Of a stretch of 64,000 nucleotides of DNA, positions 1-7,348 are shown one piece after another. A program made the translations under genes and the position numbers. Position 1 is the stretch's first letter. The number at the start of each line of letters is the position of its first letter. The stretch covers positions 2,356,001-2,420,000 of the forward strand of contig NZ_CP140151.1 of assembly GCF_034479555.1 (NCBI RefSeq), in the 5' to 3' direction. The notes under the pieces are model-generated. The model was given only the letters and a program-made list of their open reading frames with translations. It was not told the origin of the DNA and did no database searches. This DNA comes from Chromohalobacter canadensis. GTDB lineage: Bacteria; Pseudomonadota; Gammaproteobacteria; Pseudomonadales; Halomonadaceae.

Positions 1-1
1 A

Positions 2-527
2 CGCCATCGCCTGAGCGAAGCGATTCTGCAACTGATCAACGAATTGCATCATGGCAGTTCGGAAGAGGACCGTGCTCGCCAAGAGCAGCGCACCCAGCAA
101 TCCGATAAAGTCCACGAGAGCCTGCGTGGCAAAGGCGCCCGGAAACTACTGGGTAGGCACCTCTACGAGAAGCTGTTCCCGATACGGCGGATAACGCTAC
201 CGGGCGAGGGAGAGTTCTTCGATGTACGCTTCATTGCCGAATCAAGGATCAACGGAAACCTTCGCATCCTGGCCGGCATGGTGCGCGCCAATCGCCCCTG
301 GACCATCTTTCCTGCTTTCAAGAGCGTCATCGCCGTCGCGTTCGCGACCGGCGCCTATGGTCTGGTGTTTCCCACCCTTTGGCAGCTCAGCGCCAATTAT
401 GGCCGGCCACGCCTTGTTCTGCTTATGGGAGTGGCCATGGTGGCGATGATCGCCTGGATCATCATTGCCCACACGCTGTGGGAATCGATAAAAAACGCCC
501 GATCACCACGTCTGGTTCGCCTCTATA
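2..527 (+). pseudogene. Unknown membrane protein, 5' part, cut by an IS481 element
   Basis: The frame is open from the window edge, so the true start lies upstream. About 175 codons are visible: a charged soluble stretch followed by two hydrophobic segments (about IFPAFKSVIAVAFATGAYGL and a second ending WIIIAHTLW). The reading frame meets TAG at 530-532, but that stop and the last Met codon come partly from the inserted element. Removing the element and one copy of the 6-bp target duplication joins this part in frame to 1610-1899, restoring a protein with about four membrane segments. I do not recognise the family. Inference: a non-essential membrane protein inactivated by insertion. Confidence 0.75.
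522..527. repeat. Target-site duplication TCTATA (second copy 1604-1609)
   Basis: TCTATA lies directly before the left end of the insertion sequence and again directly after its right end. Deleting one copy together with the element restores an uninterrupted reading frame across the junction, which fixes both element ends to the base. Confidence 0.9.
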
Positions 528-1603
528 TGTAGGGTCCCGGATGATCAGATGAGCTATAGAAGTTATCCTTTGCTGGCCGCCAAGGAGCTTCTTCACCAGT
601 TCATCCGGGAGCAAGGATATGGACATCAAGCTACATAAACAGGCGACCACCACTCCGAAGATCCGGGCCGAGATCCAGGCAGCGCCTTCCAGCATCAGCG
701 ACAGCGAGCTAGCACGCCAGTACGGCGTCGCCGTCTCGACCATCCGGCGCTGGCGGTACCGTGACGATGTCCAGGACCGACCGCACACGCGTCACAACCT
801 GCTGGCCACGCTCACTTCCGAACAGGAAGAGGTGCTGATCGCGGCGCGCGAATTCCTGCGCCTCGGCCTGGATGATCTGCTCGTCGTGGCGCGTGAGTTC
901 CTCAATCCTGGCTTGTCGCGTTCTGGTCTGCATCGCATGCTCAAGCGGCGCGAGGTGCCGACACTGGCAGAGCTGTCTAGACGGGACGCGGGCGACGATG
1001 AGAAACCCCGGCACAAGCCCTTCAAAGATTATGAGCCGGGCTACGTGCACATCGACATCAAGCACCTGCCCCGGATGCCCGATGAGGAGCAAAAACGCTA
1101 CCTGTACGTCGCCATCGATCGCGCCACGCGCTGGGTCCATCTGGAGGTGAGACGCAGCCAGTCCGCGAAGGATGCGCGGGCGTTCATGAAGCGGGTGGAG
1201 GAGAAGGCTCCCTTCCAGGTCCAGACGGTACTGACCGACAACGGCAAGTCATTCACCGATCGCTTCACGCGGGCGGGGGAGCGCAAGCCCAGCGGGAATC
1301 ACCCGTTTGACCAAGAGTGCCAGGCCCTTGGTATCGAGCACCGTCTGATCAAGCCGGGAAGACCGCAGACAAACGGCATGGTGGAGCGCTTCAACGGCCG
1401 TATCAGCGATGTGCTGGCGACTCGGCGCTATACCTCAGGCGAGGACCTGGAGCAGACGCTCAAACGCTACACCTGGCTGTACAATCACCACATCCCGCAG
1501 AAGGCGCTGCACCATCAATCACCGATTGCGATGATGAAGGAATGGCAGACCAAGCGTCCTGAGTTATTTACCAAGCGGGTAGTCAATCACACGGGACCCG
1601 ACA
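528..1603 (+). mobile_element. Insertion sequence, IS481 family, 1076 bp
   Basis: The left end reads TGTaGGGTCCCGgaTGAT. The right end, on the opposite strand, reads TGTcGGGTCCCGtgTGAT, so the element has imperfect terminal inverted repeats of about 18 bp beginning with TGT, as is usual for IS481. It is flanked by TCTATA direct repeats. It carries one transposase gene on the plus strand. No passenger genes are present. The clean duplication and restorable host frame suggest a fairly recent insertion. Confidence 0.93.
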
Positions 1604-1899
1604 TCTATAACACGGTCACTGTCCTGACGCTAAGTGCCGGGGTCATATTCTATTACGTGATCCTGCTGGGCCTTTTCTGTTTCACGGTCCTTGTTTTCAT
1701 TCCGGCCAACATGCTGGAAGCGCAACTCGGCCACGCGGCCAGTCTTTTCGATTACACCTCTCTTGCCTGGCTCGCGACTTCGGTTGCCACTATCGCTGGG
1801 GCTCTGGGGGCCGGACTGGAAGATGAAGAAACCGTCAGAAACGCCACTTACGGCTATCGGCAGCGACGCCGTAACCAGGAAGTGAATAGGCGCAGATAA
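619..1899 (+). CDS. IS481-family DDE transposase, fused by read-through to host gene
   Basis: Residues about 1-328 lie inside the element. An N-terminal helix-turn-helix (around residues 28-50) precedes an rve integrase core with D146 (HIDIKH), D207 (LTDNGK) and E256 (NGMVERFNG), the expected DDE triad. The element has no stop codon for this frame: the last bases GAC-A run into host DNA, so the protein continues for about 98 host residues with two hydrophobic segments before stopping at 1899. IS481 transposases usually end near the right inverted repeat, with the stop completed at or beyond the end; here the target did not supply one quickly. The catalytic part is intact. Whether the membrane-like tail impairs activity is unknown. 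Confidence 0.9.
   Translation: MDIKLHKQATTTPKIRAEIQAAPSSISDSELARQYGVAVSTIRRWRYRDDVQDRPHTRHNLLATLTSEQEEVLIAAREFLRLGLDDLLVVAREFLNPGLSRSGLHRMLKRREVPTLAELSRRDAGDDEKPRHKPFKDYEPGYVHIDIKHLPRMPDEEQKRYLYVAIDRATRWVHLEVRRSQSAKDARAFMKRVEEKAPFQVQTVLTDNGKSFTDRFTRAGERKPSGNHPFDQECQALGIEHRLIKPGRPQTNGMVERFNGRISDVLATRRYTSGEDLEQTLKRYTWLYNHHIPQKALHHQSPIAMMKEWQTKRPELFTKRVVNHTGPDIYNTVTVLTLSAGVIFYYVILLGLFCFTVLVFIPANMLEAQLGHAASLFDYTSLAWLATSVATIAGALGAGLEDEETVRNATYGYRQRRRNQEVNRRR
1604..1899 (+). pseudogene. Unknown membrane protein, 3' part after the IS481 insertion
   Basis: This is the C-terminal remainder of the gene beginning at the left window edge. It encodes two further hydrophobic segments (around VIFYYVILLGLFCFTVLVF and LAWLATSVATIAGALGAGL) and a basic tail ending RRRNQEVNRRR. 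It is in the same frame as the transposase and is therefore translated, if at all, as a transposase fusion. Its stop lies 15 bases from the stop of the convergent antiporter gene. Confidence 0.75.
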
Positions 1900-1913
1900 T
1901 TCTGTTTTTGTGA

Positions 1914-3794
1914 TCAGCCGTTGTTCCTTGGTGGTGTCCACGCCGGTGCTTCGTCCTCGATTCGCCGTGCGTCTTCCCGCATGGCGTGCCCTAGCGACTC
2001 GTCCAGCTTCATGAACAGCTCCCCGTAGCGCGGGCTGAAGTGAATGCCTTCCTCGATGTTGCGCCAGGCGTTGAACAGTTGATCTTCGTGGGCTTTTTCA
2101 CTGGCGACAAAGGATTGGGTCATCCGGCGGGCGCGTTCTGGGTGGACGCCCATGGCGGTGAGGGCATCGCCGCCGAGTTCCAGAGCGGAGTAATAGGTTT
2201 CGCTCACCACATCGTCGGCGCCGGCCTCACGCAACTCGTAACCATGGCCGCGGTCGAAAGCGCGGGCCAGCACCCAGACCGCTGGGTAAAGCTGTTTGAC
2301 GTGACGCACCAAACGTACGGCCCGGTCCCTGTCGTCAATGGCGACGACGAGCAGGCGTGCCTCGGCAATGCCGGCGGTTTCCAATAGCTGGATGCGGGTG
2401 GCGTCGCCAAAGTAACTTGTCAGCTGGATCCGGCGCAGGTTTTCGATCTGCTCCAGGGCGTGGTCCAGGGCAACGCTGGGAATGTTGTTGGCGCGAAGCA
2501 ACCGACAGACGATCTGCCCGAAGCGGCCGACTCCTGCCACGATCACCGGCGCCTGCTCTTCTATCTCATCCGGCTCCACTTCTTCATTGGAGGCCTTCTG
2601 ATAGCGTGGCAGCACCACCCGGTCATAGACAATGAACAACAGCGGCGTCAGGAACATGGACAGAGCCACCACCAATGACAGCATCTGCGCGGTGTCTGCC
2701 GGGATCACACGGTTCTGGGTGCTGTAGGTCAGCAGCACAAACCCGAATTCACCAGCCTGGGCGAGCCCGAGGCTGAATAGCCAGCCTTCACTGCTGCGGA
2801 TTCCAAAAGCGAACGCCAGGCCAACCAGAATCAGCGCCTTGCCAATGATCACCGCCAGGGCGAGAAGCAGGACGGTATGCCAAGACTCTGCCAGAACGCC
2901 GAAATTGATCCCCGCGCCCACGGTAATAAAGAACAGCCCCAACAGCAGCCCTTTGAACGGCTCGATATTGGCTTCCAGCTCGTGCCGGAATTCGCTGTTG
3001 GCCAGCACGACACCGGCCAGGAATGCGCCAAGCGCCGGCGACAGGTTGACCAGGCTCATCAGCGCCGCGATGCCGATAATCAGCATCAGGGATGTGGCGG
3101 TGAATACCTCCCGCATACCGGACTGCACCACGTAGCGGAACAGCGGCCGGCTCAGGTAATGGCCGCAGACAATCACCAGCACGATCGCACCGACAACGGC
3201 CAGCCCATGCGCCCAGCCCGGCAGGTTCTCAACCAGGCTGAGGCTGCTGTGTCCGCGCTCTGCATCGATGGCAGAGATTCCGGACACGGCCAGCAGCGGG
3301 ATGACGGCCAGCATGGGAATCACCGCAATGTCCTGGAAGAGCAGCACTGAGAAGGCACTCTGGCCACCTTCGGTTTTGACTAGGCCCTTTTCGGTCAGCG
3401 TCTGCAGGACAATCGCGGTTGAGGAGAGGGAAAAGAGAAACCCTACCGCCACGGCGGTTTGCCAGGCCATCCCCAGCGACCAAGCAAAACCGGTGGCGAC
3501 GGCGGCGGTCAGTGCGACCTGCAGGCCACCAAGCCCGAGCAACCGCACCCGCATGGCCCAGAGGGATTTGGGATCAAGCTCCATCCCCACCAGGAACAGC
3601 ATCATTACCACGCCGAACTCGGCAAAATGCTGAAGGGTGACCGTCTCCTGGCCCACCAGCCCGGTCACCGGCCCTATGACGACACCGGCTACCAGGTAAC
3701 CGAGTACCGACCCCAGTCCGAACCGCCTGGCCAGTGGCACTGCGATTACCGCTGCCACCAAGTATATAAACGCCTGAACAAAGTAGTCAGTCAT
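1914..3794 (-). CDS. Monovalent cation:proton antiporter, KefB/KefC type (CPA2)
   Basis: A 626-residue inner-membrane protein. About 12 membrane segments fill residues 1-390, including GSVLGYLVAGVVIGP and the FLFSLSSTAIVLQTL segment typical of the CPA2 exchanger fold. A cytoplasmic RCK/TrkA-N domain follows from about residue 409 with the Rossmann motif GVGRFGQ. KefB/KefC proteins expel K+ in exchange for H+ when glutathione adducts bind the RCK domain, protecting against electrophiles. Length matches E. coli KefC (about 620). No KefF/KefG-type ancillary oxidoreductase is adjacent, so glutathione gating is not assured. The gene is convergent with the IS-disrupted gene. Confidence 0.9.
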   Translation of the reverse strand: MTDYFVQAFIYLVAAVIAVPLARRFGLGSVLGYLVAGVVIGPVTGLVGQETVTLQHFAEFGVVMMLFLVGMELDPKSLWAMRVRLLGLGGLQVALTAAVATGFAWSLGMAWQTAVAVGFLFSLSSTAIVLQTLTEKGLVKTEGGQSAFSVLLFQDIAVIPMLAVIPLLAVSGISAIDAERGHSSLSLVENLPGWAHGLAVVGAIVLVIVCGHYLSRPLFRYVVQSGMREVFTATSLMLIIGIAALMSLVNLSPALGAFLAGVVLANSEFRHELEANIEPFKGLLLGLFFITVGAGINFGVLAESWHTVLLLALAVIIGKALILVGLAFAFGIRSSEGWLFSLGLAQAGEFGFVLLTYSTQNRVIPADTAQMLSLVVALSMFLTPLLFIVYDRVVLPRYQKASNEEVEPDEIEEQAPVIVAGVGRFGQIVCRLLRANNIPSVALDHALEQIENLRRIQLTSYFGDATRIQLLETAGIAEARLLVVAIDDRDRAVRLVRHVKQLYPAVWVLARAFDRGHGYELREAGADDVVSETYYSALELGGDALTAMGVHPERARRMTQSFVASEKAHEDQLFNAWRNIEEGIHFSPRYGELFMKLDESLGHAMREDARRIEDEAPAWTPPRNNG

Positions 3795-3917
3795 CAGTCA
3801 TGTCCGTGGGCCGGGAATCAGATATCGGTTCTTCTAACCCTAGATCAATGGCTGCATTGTGCTTCCGGTTTCGAAAACGGGGATAGATCTGATTTTCGGG
3901 CCTTCGTCCTTCCCCGG

Positions 3918-3952
3918 GCGGCCTTTTCTCCGCTTCGCTACGTAAAGGCCGC
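3918..3952. repeat. Inverted repeat, 9-bp arms, in the kef-DUF808 intergenic region
   Basis: GCGGCCTTT at 3918-3926 is answered by AAAGGCCGC at 3944-3952 with a 17-base loop. It lies between divergent genes, so it is unlikely to be a terminator for either. It could be an mRNA leader hairpin or a protein-binding site. No clear promoter elements were identified in the rest of 3795-4065. Confidence 0.4.
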
Positions 3953-4065
3953 TGCCACGCTGACTCCGGGAAAATCCTCACCCAGCCCCGTCCCTCGTGT
4001 GATTCACGGGGGATGGCAGCCATGTGCTTTACTATCGTTACCTTTTATTGATGCAGGAGGCTTCC

Positions 4066-4998
4066 ATGATCGGCGGCTTGATAGGACTACTGGATGACAT
4101 CGCCGCATTGGCGAAGTTGTCCGCAGCATCACTGGATGATGTGAGTGCCGCCGCTGGGCGTGCGACGGCGAAGGCGGCCGGGGTGGTGGTCGATGATGCG
4201 GCGGTGACCCCGCAGTACCTGCAGGGGGTAACGGCGGAGCGCGAACTCTCGCTCGTGAAGAAGATCGCGATGGGGTCGATCCGCAACAAGCTGATATTTA
4301 TCCTGCCGGTGGCCTTGCTGCTGAATCACTTCTTGCCCGGGCTATTGCCGATCATCCTGATGGTGGGGGGAACCTACCTGGCCTTTGAGGGCGCGGAGAA
4401 GGTCTGGCACAAGCTCTCCGGGGAGCAGGATGACGACAAGCCGTCGGTAGAGAAGGGGCCGGAGGCCGAGAAAAAGATCGTCAGCAATGCCATTCGGACC
4501 GACCTGATCCTGTCCGCCGAGATCATGGTGATCGCGCTTTCCGCCGTCTCTCATCAGGGATTCTGGTCACAGCTGGCGAGCCTGGTGGTGGTCGCGTTTT
4601 TCATCACCATTCTGGTGTATGGCGTGGTGGCGCTGTTGATCAGGATGGACGATTTCGGCCTGAAGCTTGCCCAGCGCGATAGCTCGGGGATTCAGACGCT
4701 GGGCCGTAGCCTGGTGACTGCCATGCCCAAGGTGCTGACGGCCATCTCGGTGGTGGGCACCGTCGCCATGCTCTGGGTGGGCGGGCATATCCTGCTGGTC
4801 AACCTGGGGGCCGATGGCACGGGCTGGTTCAACGCGCCCTATGCGTGGGTCCACCATGTCGAGCAGGGCATCGCCGAGGCAACCGGTGGCCTGGGCGGCA
4901 TGCTGGGCTGGAGCTTCAATACGCTGTGCTCTGCGTTGATCGGCTTTCTGGTGGGCTCGGTCGTTGTGGGCGTGCTGCACTTCATGCCTAAGCGCTGA
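4066..4998 (+). CDS. DUF808 family membrane protein (YedI-like)
   Basis: A 310-residue inner-membrane protein. The N-terminus (MIGGLIGLLDDIAALAKLSA, then DDVSAAAGRATAKAAGVVVDD) is the signature start of DUF808/YedI proteins. Several hydrophobic segments follow, including ILPVALLLNHFLPGLLPIIL and the C-terminal GFLVGSVVVGVLHF. The start at 4066 is chosen because AGGAGG sits at 4055-4060 and the protein then begins exactly as the family does; an upstream in-frame ATG at 4024 has no such site. The function of the family is not established. It stands alone, upstream of the NYN gene. Confidence 0.9.
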   Translation: MIGGLIGLLDDIAALAKLSAASLDDVSAAAGRATAKAAGVVVDDAAVTPQYLQGVTAERELSLVKKIAMGSIRNKLIFILPVALLLNHFLPGLLPIILMVGGTYLAFEGAEKVWHKLSGEQDDDKPSVEKGPEAEKKIVSNAIRTDLILSAEIMVIALSAVSHQGFWSQLASLVVVAFFITILVYGVVALLIRMDDFGLKLAQRDSSGIQTLGRSLVTAMPKVLTAISVVGTVAMLWVGGHILLVNLGADGTGWFNAPYAWVHHVEQGIAEATGGLGGMLGWSFNTLCSALIGFLVGSVVVGVLHFMPKR

Positions 4999-5091
4999 AG
5001 CCGAGCGCATCGGTTATCACGTATCATGCAGTCAAGCCAACGCTCGCCTTCCGGGGCTGGCGCCTCACTGCCTGCCGGGGATCTCCTTGCC

Positions 5092-5568
5092 ATGACACGC
5101 GTCGCCATCTTCGTGGATACCCAGAACGTCTACTACAGCGTGCGCGAAGCCTACGGCAAACACTTCGATTACCGCCGGTTCTGGGCGAGGGCGACGGCGA
5201 ACCGGGAGGTACTGGCCGCGCGCTGCTATGCCACCGACAAGGGCGACGCGAAGCAGCGCGAGTTCCAGAATATTCTCCGCTCGATCGGCTTTGAGGTCAG
5301 GCTCAAGCCGTTCATCCAGCGCGCGGATGGCTCCGCCAAGGGCGATTGGGACGTGGGCATTACGCTGGATGCCATCGAGTACGCGGCACAGGCGGATGTG
5401 GTGGTGCTGGTCTCCGGCGATGGCGACTTCGACCTGCTGGCACAGAAGATCCGCGAGGTGCATGGCAAGCGCGTTGAGGTCTACGGCGTGCCCAAGCTCA
5501 CCGCCAATTCCCTTATCAAGGCCGCGAGCCAGTTCATCCCCATCGAGGGCGAGCTGCTGCTGGGGTGA
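5092..5568 (+). CDS. NYN domain protein (LabA/DUF88-like putative RNase)
   Basis: A 158-residue PIN-like NYN domain. Acidic residues expected at the metal site are visible: D9 in IFVDTQNVYYS, the Asp of GDWDVGI, and those of VSGDGDFDLLAQK. NYN proteins are predicted or shown to be RNases. The start at 5092 is preferred because the core begins at once (MTRVAIFVDTQN); an in-frame ATG at 5026 would add a 22-residue low-complexity leader. The 3' end of this gene marks the left edge of an accessory hotspot, and two diverged copies of its tail are found at 7134-7279 and 8330-8374. Confidence 0.88.
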   Translation: MTRVAIFVDTQNVYYSVREAYGKHFDYRRFWARATANREVLAARCYATDKGDAKQREFQNILRSIGFEVRLKPFIQRADGSAKGDWDVGITLDAIEYAAQADVVVLVSGDGDFDLLAQKIREVHGKRVEVYGVPKLTANSLIKAASQFIPIEGELLLG

Positions 5569-5582
5569 GGCGCTGATGCTGA

Positions 5583-5609
5583 GTTGCCGGATTCGTCGGA
5601 GAGAGCGTG
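5583..5609 (-). pseudogene. 27-bp scrap of the DUF2252 coding region
   Basis: This segment matches 10471-10497 inside the intact DUF2252 gene at 25 of 27 positions, in the same orientation. It begins 14 bases after the NYN stop codon. In the intact gene the segment encodes SDESGKL-type residues about 60 codons from the C-terminus. It is too short to function. I read it as a recombination scar left when cargo entered between the NYN and DUF2252 genes. Confidence 0.6.
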
Positions 5610-5650
5610 CTATGGTCGGTTAATCTTGAACTCACTCGAACAAGCCCGAC

Positions 5651-6655
5651 ATGAGCGAACAACCGCAGATCCTGATCTACGAGGATGCCGATAAGGCGGT
5701 CGACGTGCGTCTGGACGACGGTCGCGAAACGGTATGGCTGACGCAGCGGCAGATGGGCGAAGTGTTCGAGACCACGCCCGAGAACGTGCTGATGCACCTC
5801 AAGAACATCTTCAGCGACGAGGAACTGGCCGAGGAGGCAACTACTAAGGATTTCTTAGTAGTTCGACAAGAAGGCCGCCGTCAGGTGCGCCGTAACATTC
5901 GACACTACAACCTCGATGCCATCATCTCCGTCGGCTATCGCGTCAATTCTCGGCGGGCGGTCCGCTTTCGCCAGTGGGCAACGCGCGTCCTTCGAGAGCA
6001 TCTCATCCAGGGCTGGACGCTGCATCAACAGCGCTTCGAGGCTAATGCCCAGGAGTTGGAAGCGGCGATGGCGCTGGTGCGCAAGGCGGCTCACAGCCCG
6101 GCGCTGGATATGTCGGGCAGTCGTGGTCTGGTGGATATCGTCGCGCGTTATGCGCAGACGTTTCTGCTGCTGCAGCGCTATGACGAGGGGCTACTGAGCG
6201 ATCCCGACGTGCAGGCGGGCGGTCAGCTTCCTTCGCTGGAGATCGCGAGAGCCGCGCTGGACGAGTTGAAAGTCGAATTGATAGGACGGGGAGAGGCCAC
6301 CGACCTGTTTGCGCGGGATCGAAGCGATGGGCTGGCCTCACTGCTTGGCAATCTCGATCAGTCCATCTTCGGCGAGCCGGCCTATCCGAGTATCGAGTCG
6401 AAAGCTGCGCACCTGCTCTATTTCGTGATCAAGAATCATCCGTTCGCCGATGGCAACAAGCGCAGTGCGGCGTTTCTGTTCGTCGACTTTCTGCACCGTA
6501 ATGATCGCCTGCTGTCATCGACGGGGGAGCCCGTGATCAACGATGTCGGTTTGGCCGCGCTGACGCTGCTGGTGGCGGAGTCCGACCCCGCCAACAAGGA
6601 GACGATGATCCGGCTGATCATGAACATGCTCGCCGGTGATACGGCCACCTCCTGA
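5651..6655 (+). CDS. RhuM-Fic/Doc fusion protein
   Basis: A 334-residue two-domain protein. Residues about 10-150 form a RhuM (virulence-associated) domain: VWLTQRQMGEVFETTPENV, then HYNLDAIISVGYRVNSRRAVRFRQWA split over the region. The C-terminal half carries a Doc/Fic fold with HPFADGNKRSAA, i.e. the HPFxDGNKR core that binds nucleotide and transfers AMP or phosphate in Fic/Doc enzymes. Doc-type proteins are toxins that modify translation factors, usually with an antitoxin; none is adjacent, so the RhuM part may restrain the Fic part (inference). No good ribosome-binding site is visible before the start. The module lies in the NYN/DUF2252 hotspot. Confidence 0.87.
   Translation: MSEQPQILIYEDADKAVDVRLDDGRETVWLTQRQMGEVFETTPENVLMHLKNIFSDEELAEEATTKDFLVVRQEGRRQVRRNIRHYNLDAIISVGYRVNSRRAVRFRQWATRVLREHLIQGWTLHQQRFEANAQELEAAMALVRKAAHSPALDMSGSRGLVDIVARYAQTFLLLQRYDEGLLSDPDVQAGGQLPSLEIARAALDELKVELIGRGEATDLFARDRSDGLASLLGNLDQSIFGEPAYPSIESKAAHLLYFVIKNHPFADGNKRSAAFLFVDFLHRNDRLLSSTGEPVINDVGLAALTLLVAESDPANKETMIRLIMNMLAGDTATS
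5839..5863 (+). repeat. Perfect 10-bp inverted repeat inside the RhuM-Fic gene
   Basis: AACTACTAAG (5839-5848) and CTTAGTAGTT (5854-5863) are separated by five bases. The segment encodes ATTKDFLVV. It is AT-rich within a GC-rich gene and would form a hairpin in the mRNA or a palindromic protein-binding site about 190 bases into the coding region. Confidence 0.6.
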
Positions 6656-6656
6656 A

Positions 6657-6704
6657 TCATCGATGCACCCAGCCCAGGTGTTCGAACGCGTCCCGGGCGC
6701 GGTC
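6657..6704 (-). pseudogene. Detached 3' tail of a DUF2252 gene
   Basis: Read on the minus strand this segment encodes DRARDAFEHLGWVHR followed by a stop. The intact DUF2252 protein ends DHARGAFEHLDWVHR. Similarity is at protein level with several silent and a few coding changes, so it is a diverged homologue and not a recent duplication. It abuts the stop codon of the RhuM-Fic gene. It is evidence that this module once sat next to another DUF2252 allele. Confidence 0.82.
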
Positions 6705-6768
6705 TGCGTGGCTTGGTGCATCATGGAATTGGGGTTTGAAATTTCTGCATTACGCTCACCCATGGTGA

Positions 6769-6786
6769 ACGAAAAATACTTTTCGT
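6769..6786. promoter_or_regulatory. Inverted repeat upstream of the AbiEi remnant
   Basis: ACGAAAA and TTTTCGT flank ATAC within an AT-rich stretch 50 bases before the AbiEi start. AbiEi proteins are known to repress their own operon by binding inverted repeats, so this may be the remaining operator (inference). Confidence 0.45.
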
Positions 6787-6836
6787 AATCGTTTTTCTCG
6801 TTGGATAAGGTTTTTCAACGTCGTATTATGCTGACT

Positions 6837-7133
6837 ATGGGTGATCAAAAAGATAAAAAGCTAAACCGCCTGCTAGCGAGCCTGGGCGACTTTGACCTCG
6901 TCTCCAGTCGCTGGTGACAGACCCATGGCTATTCGAGAAGCCTGGTGGTGCGCTACATCTCCAGCGGATGGCTGGTGTCGCCGGCACGAGGGGGCTATCT
7001 GAGAAAGGGCGGGCGGCTACAGTGGCAAGACGTGTTGCGAAGTCTGCAACAGCGAGAAGGCCTGCCGTTGTACATTGGCGGACGTTTCGCACTGGCAATG
7101 CACGGGCACGAACACTATCTACGCCTGGGCGAA
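6837..7133 (+). pseudogene. Truncated, frameshifted AbiEi-family antitoxin
   Basis: ATG at 6837 opens a frame reading LNRLLASLGDFDLVSSRW, then TGA at 6915-6917. The similarity continues in another frame: SGWLVSPARGGYLRKGG, then LPLYIGGRFALAMHGHEHYL. This matches the winged-helix N-terminal half of type IV AbiEi antitoxins, whose usual motif is GGRTALELQGFAHYL. After about 95 codons the homology stops at LRLGE and the sequence passes directly into a NYN-gene fragment. The C-terminal half of AbiEi and the partner nucleotidyltransferase toxin AbiEii are missing. The gene is dead by frameshift and truncation. Confidence 0.8.
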
Positions 7134-7279
7134 GGTGACTTTGATCTGCTGGCGCAGAAATTTCGTGAGTTGCATGGCGAGCGCGTCGAGGTCTACGGCG
7201 TGCCCAAGCTCACCGCCATTTTCTTATCAATGCCGCGAGCCAGTTCATACCGGTCGAGGGCGATCTGCTCTTAGGTTTA
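7134..7279 (+). pseudogene. NYN gene 3' fragment (copy B), frameshifted
   Basis: This fragment encodes GDFDLLAQKFRELHGERVEVYGV and so on, matching the last 49 codons of the NYN gene (5422-5568). A one-base deletion near 7222-7227 shifts the frame; after it the original frame reads INAASQFIPVEGDLLLG. The terminal stop codon is lost. Differences from the intact gene are mostly at third codon positions, so the fragment comes from a diverged allele. It is fused directly to the truncated AbiEi gene. Confidence 0.88.
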
Positions 7280-7309
7280 GGCGCCGCTACGCACGGGTGT
7301 CGAGGAGAG

Positions 7310-7335
7310 CGGGCTCGAGGTCCATATCGAGCCCG
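7310..7335 (-). terminator. Hairpin downstream of the alpha/beta hydrolase
   Basis: CGGGCTCGA and TCGAGCCCG form a perfect 9-bp stem with an 8-base loop, 14 bases beyond the hydrolase stop on the minus strand. There is no clear U-tract, so a rho-independent role is uncertain. Confidence 0.45.
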
Positions 7336-7348
7336 CGAAAGGCAGGTA

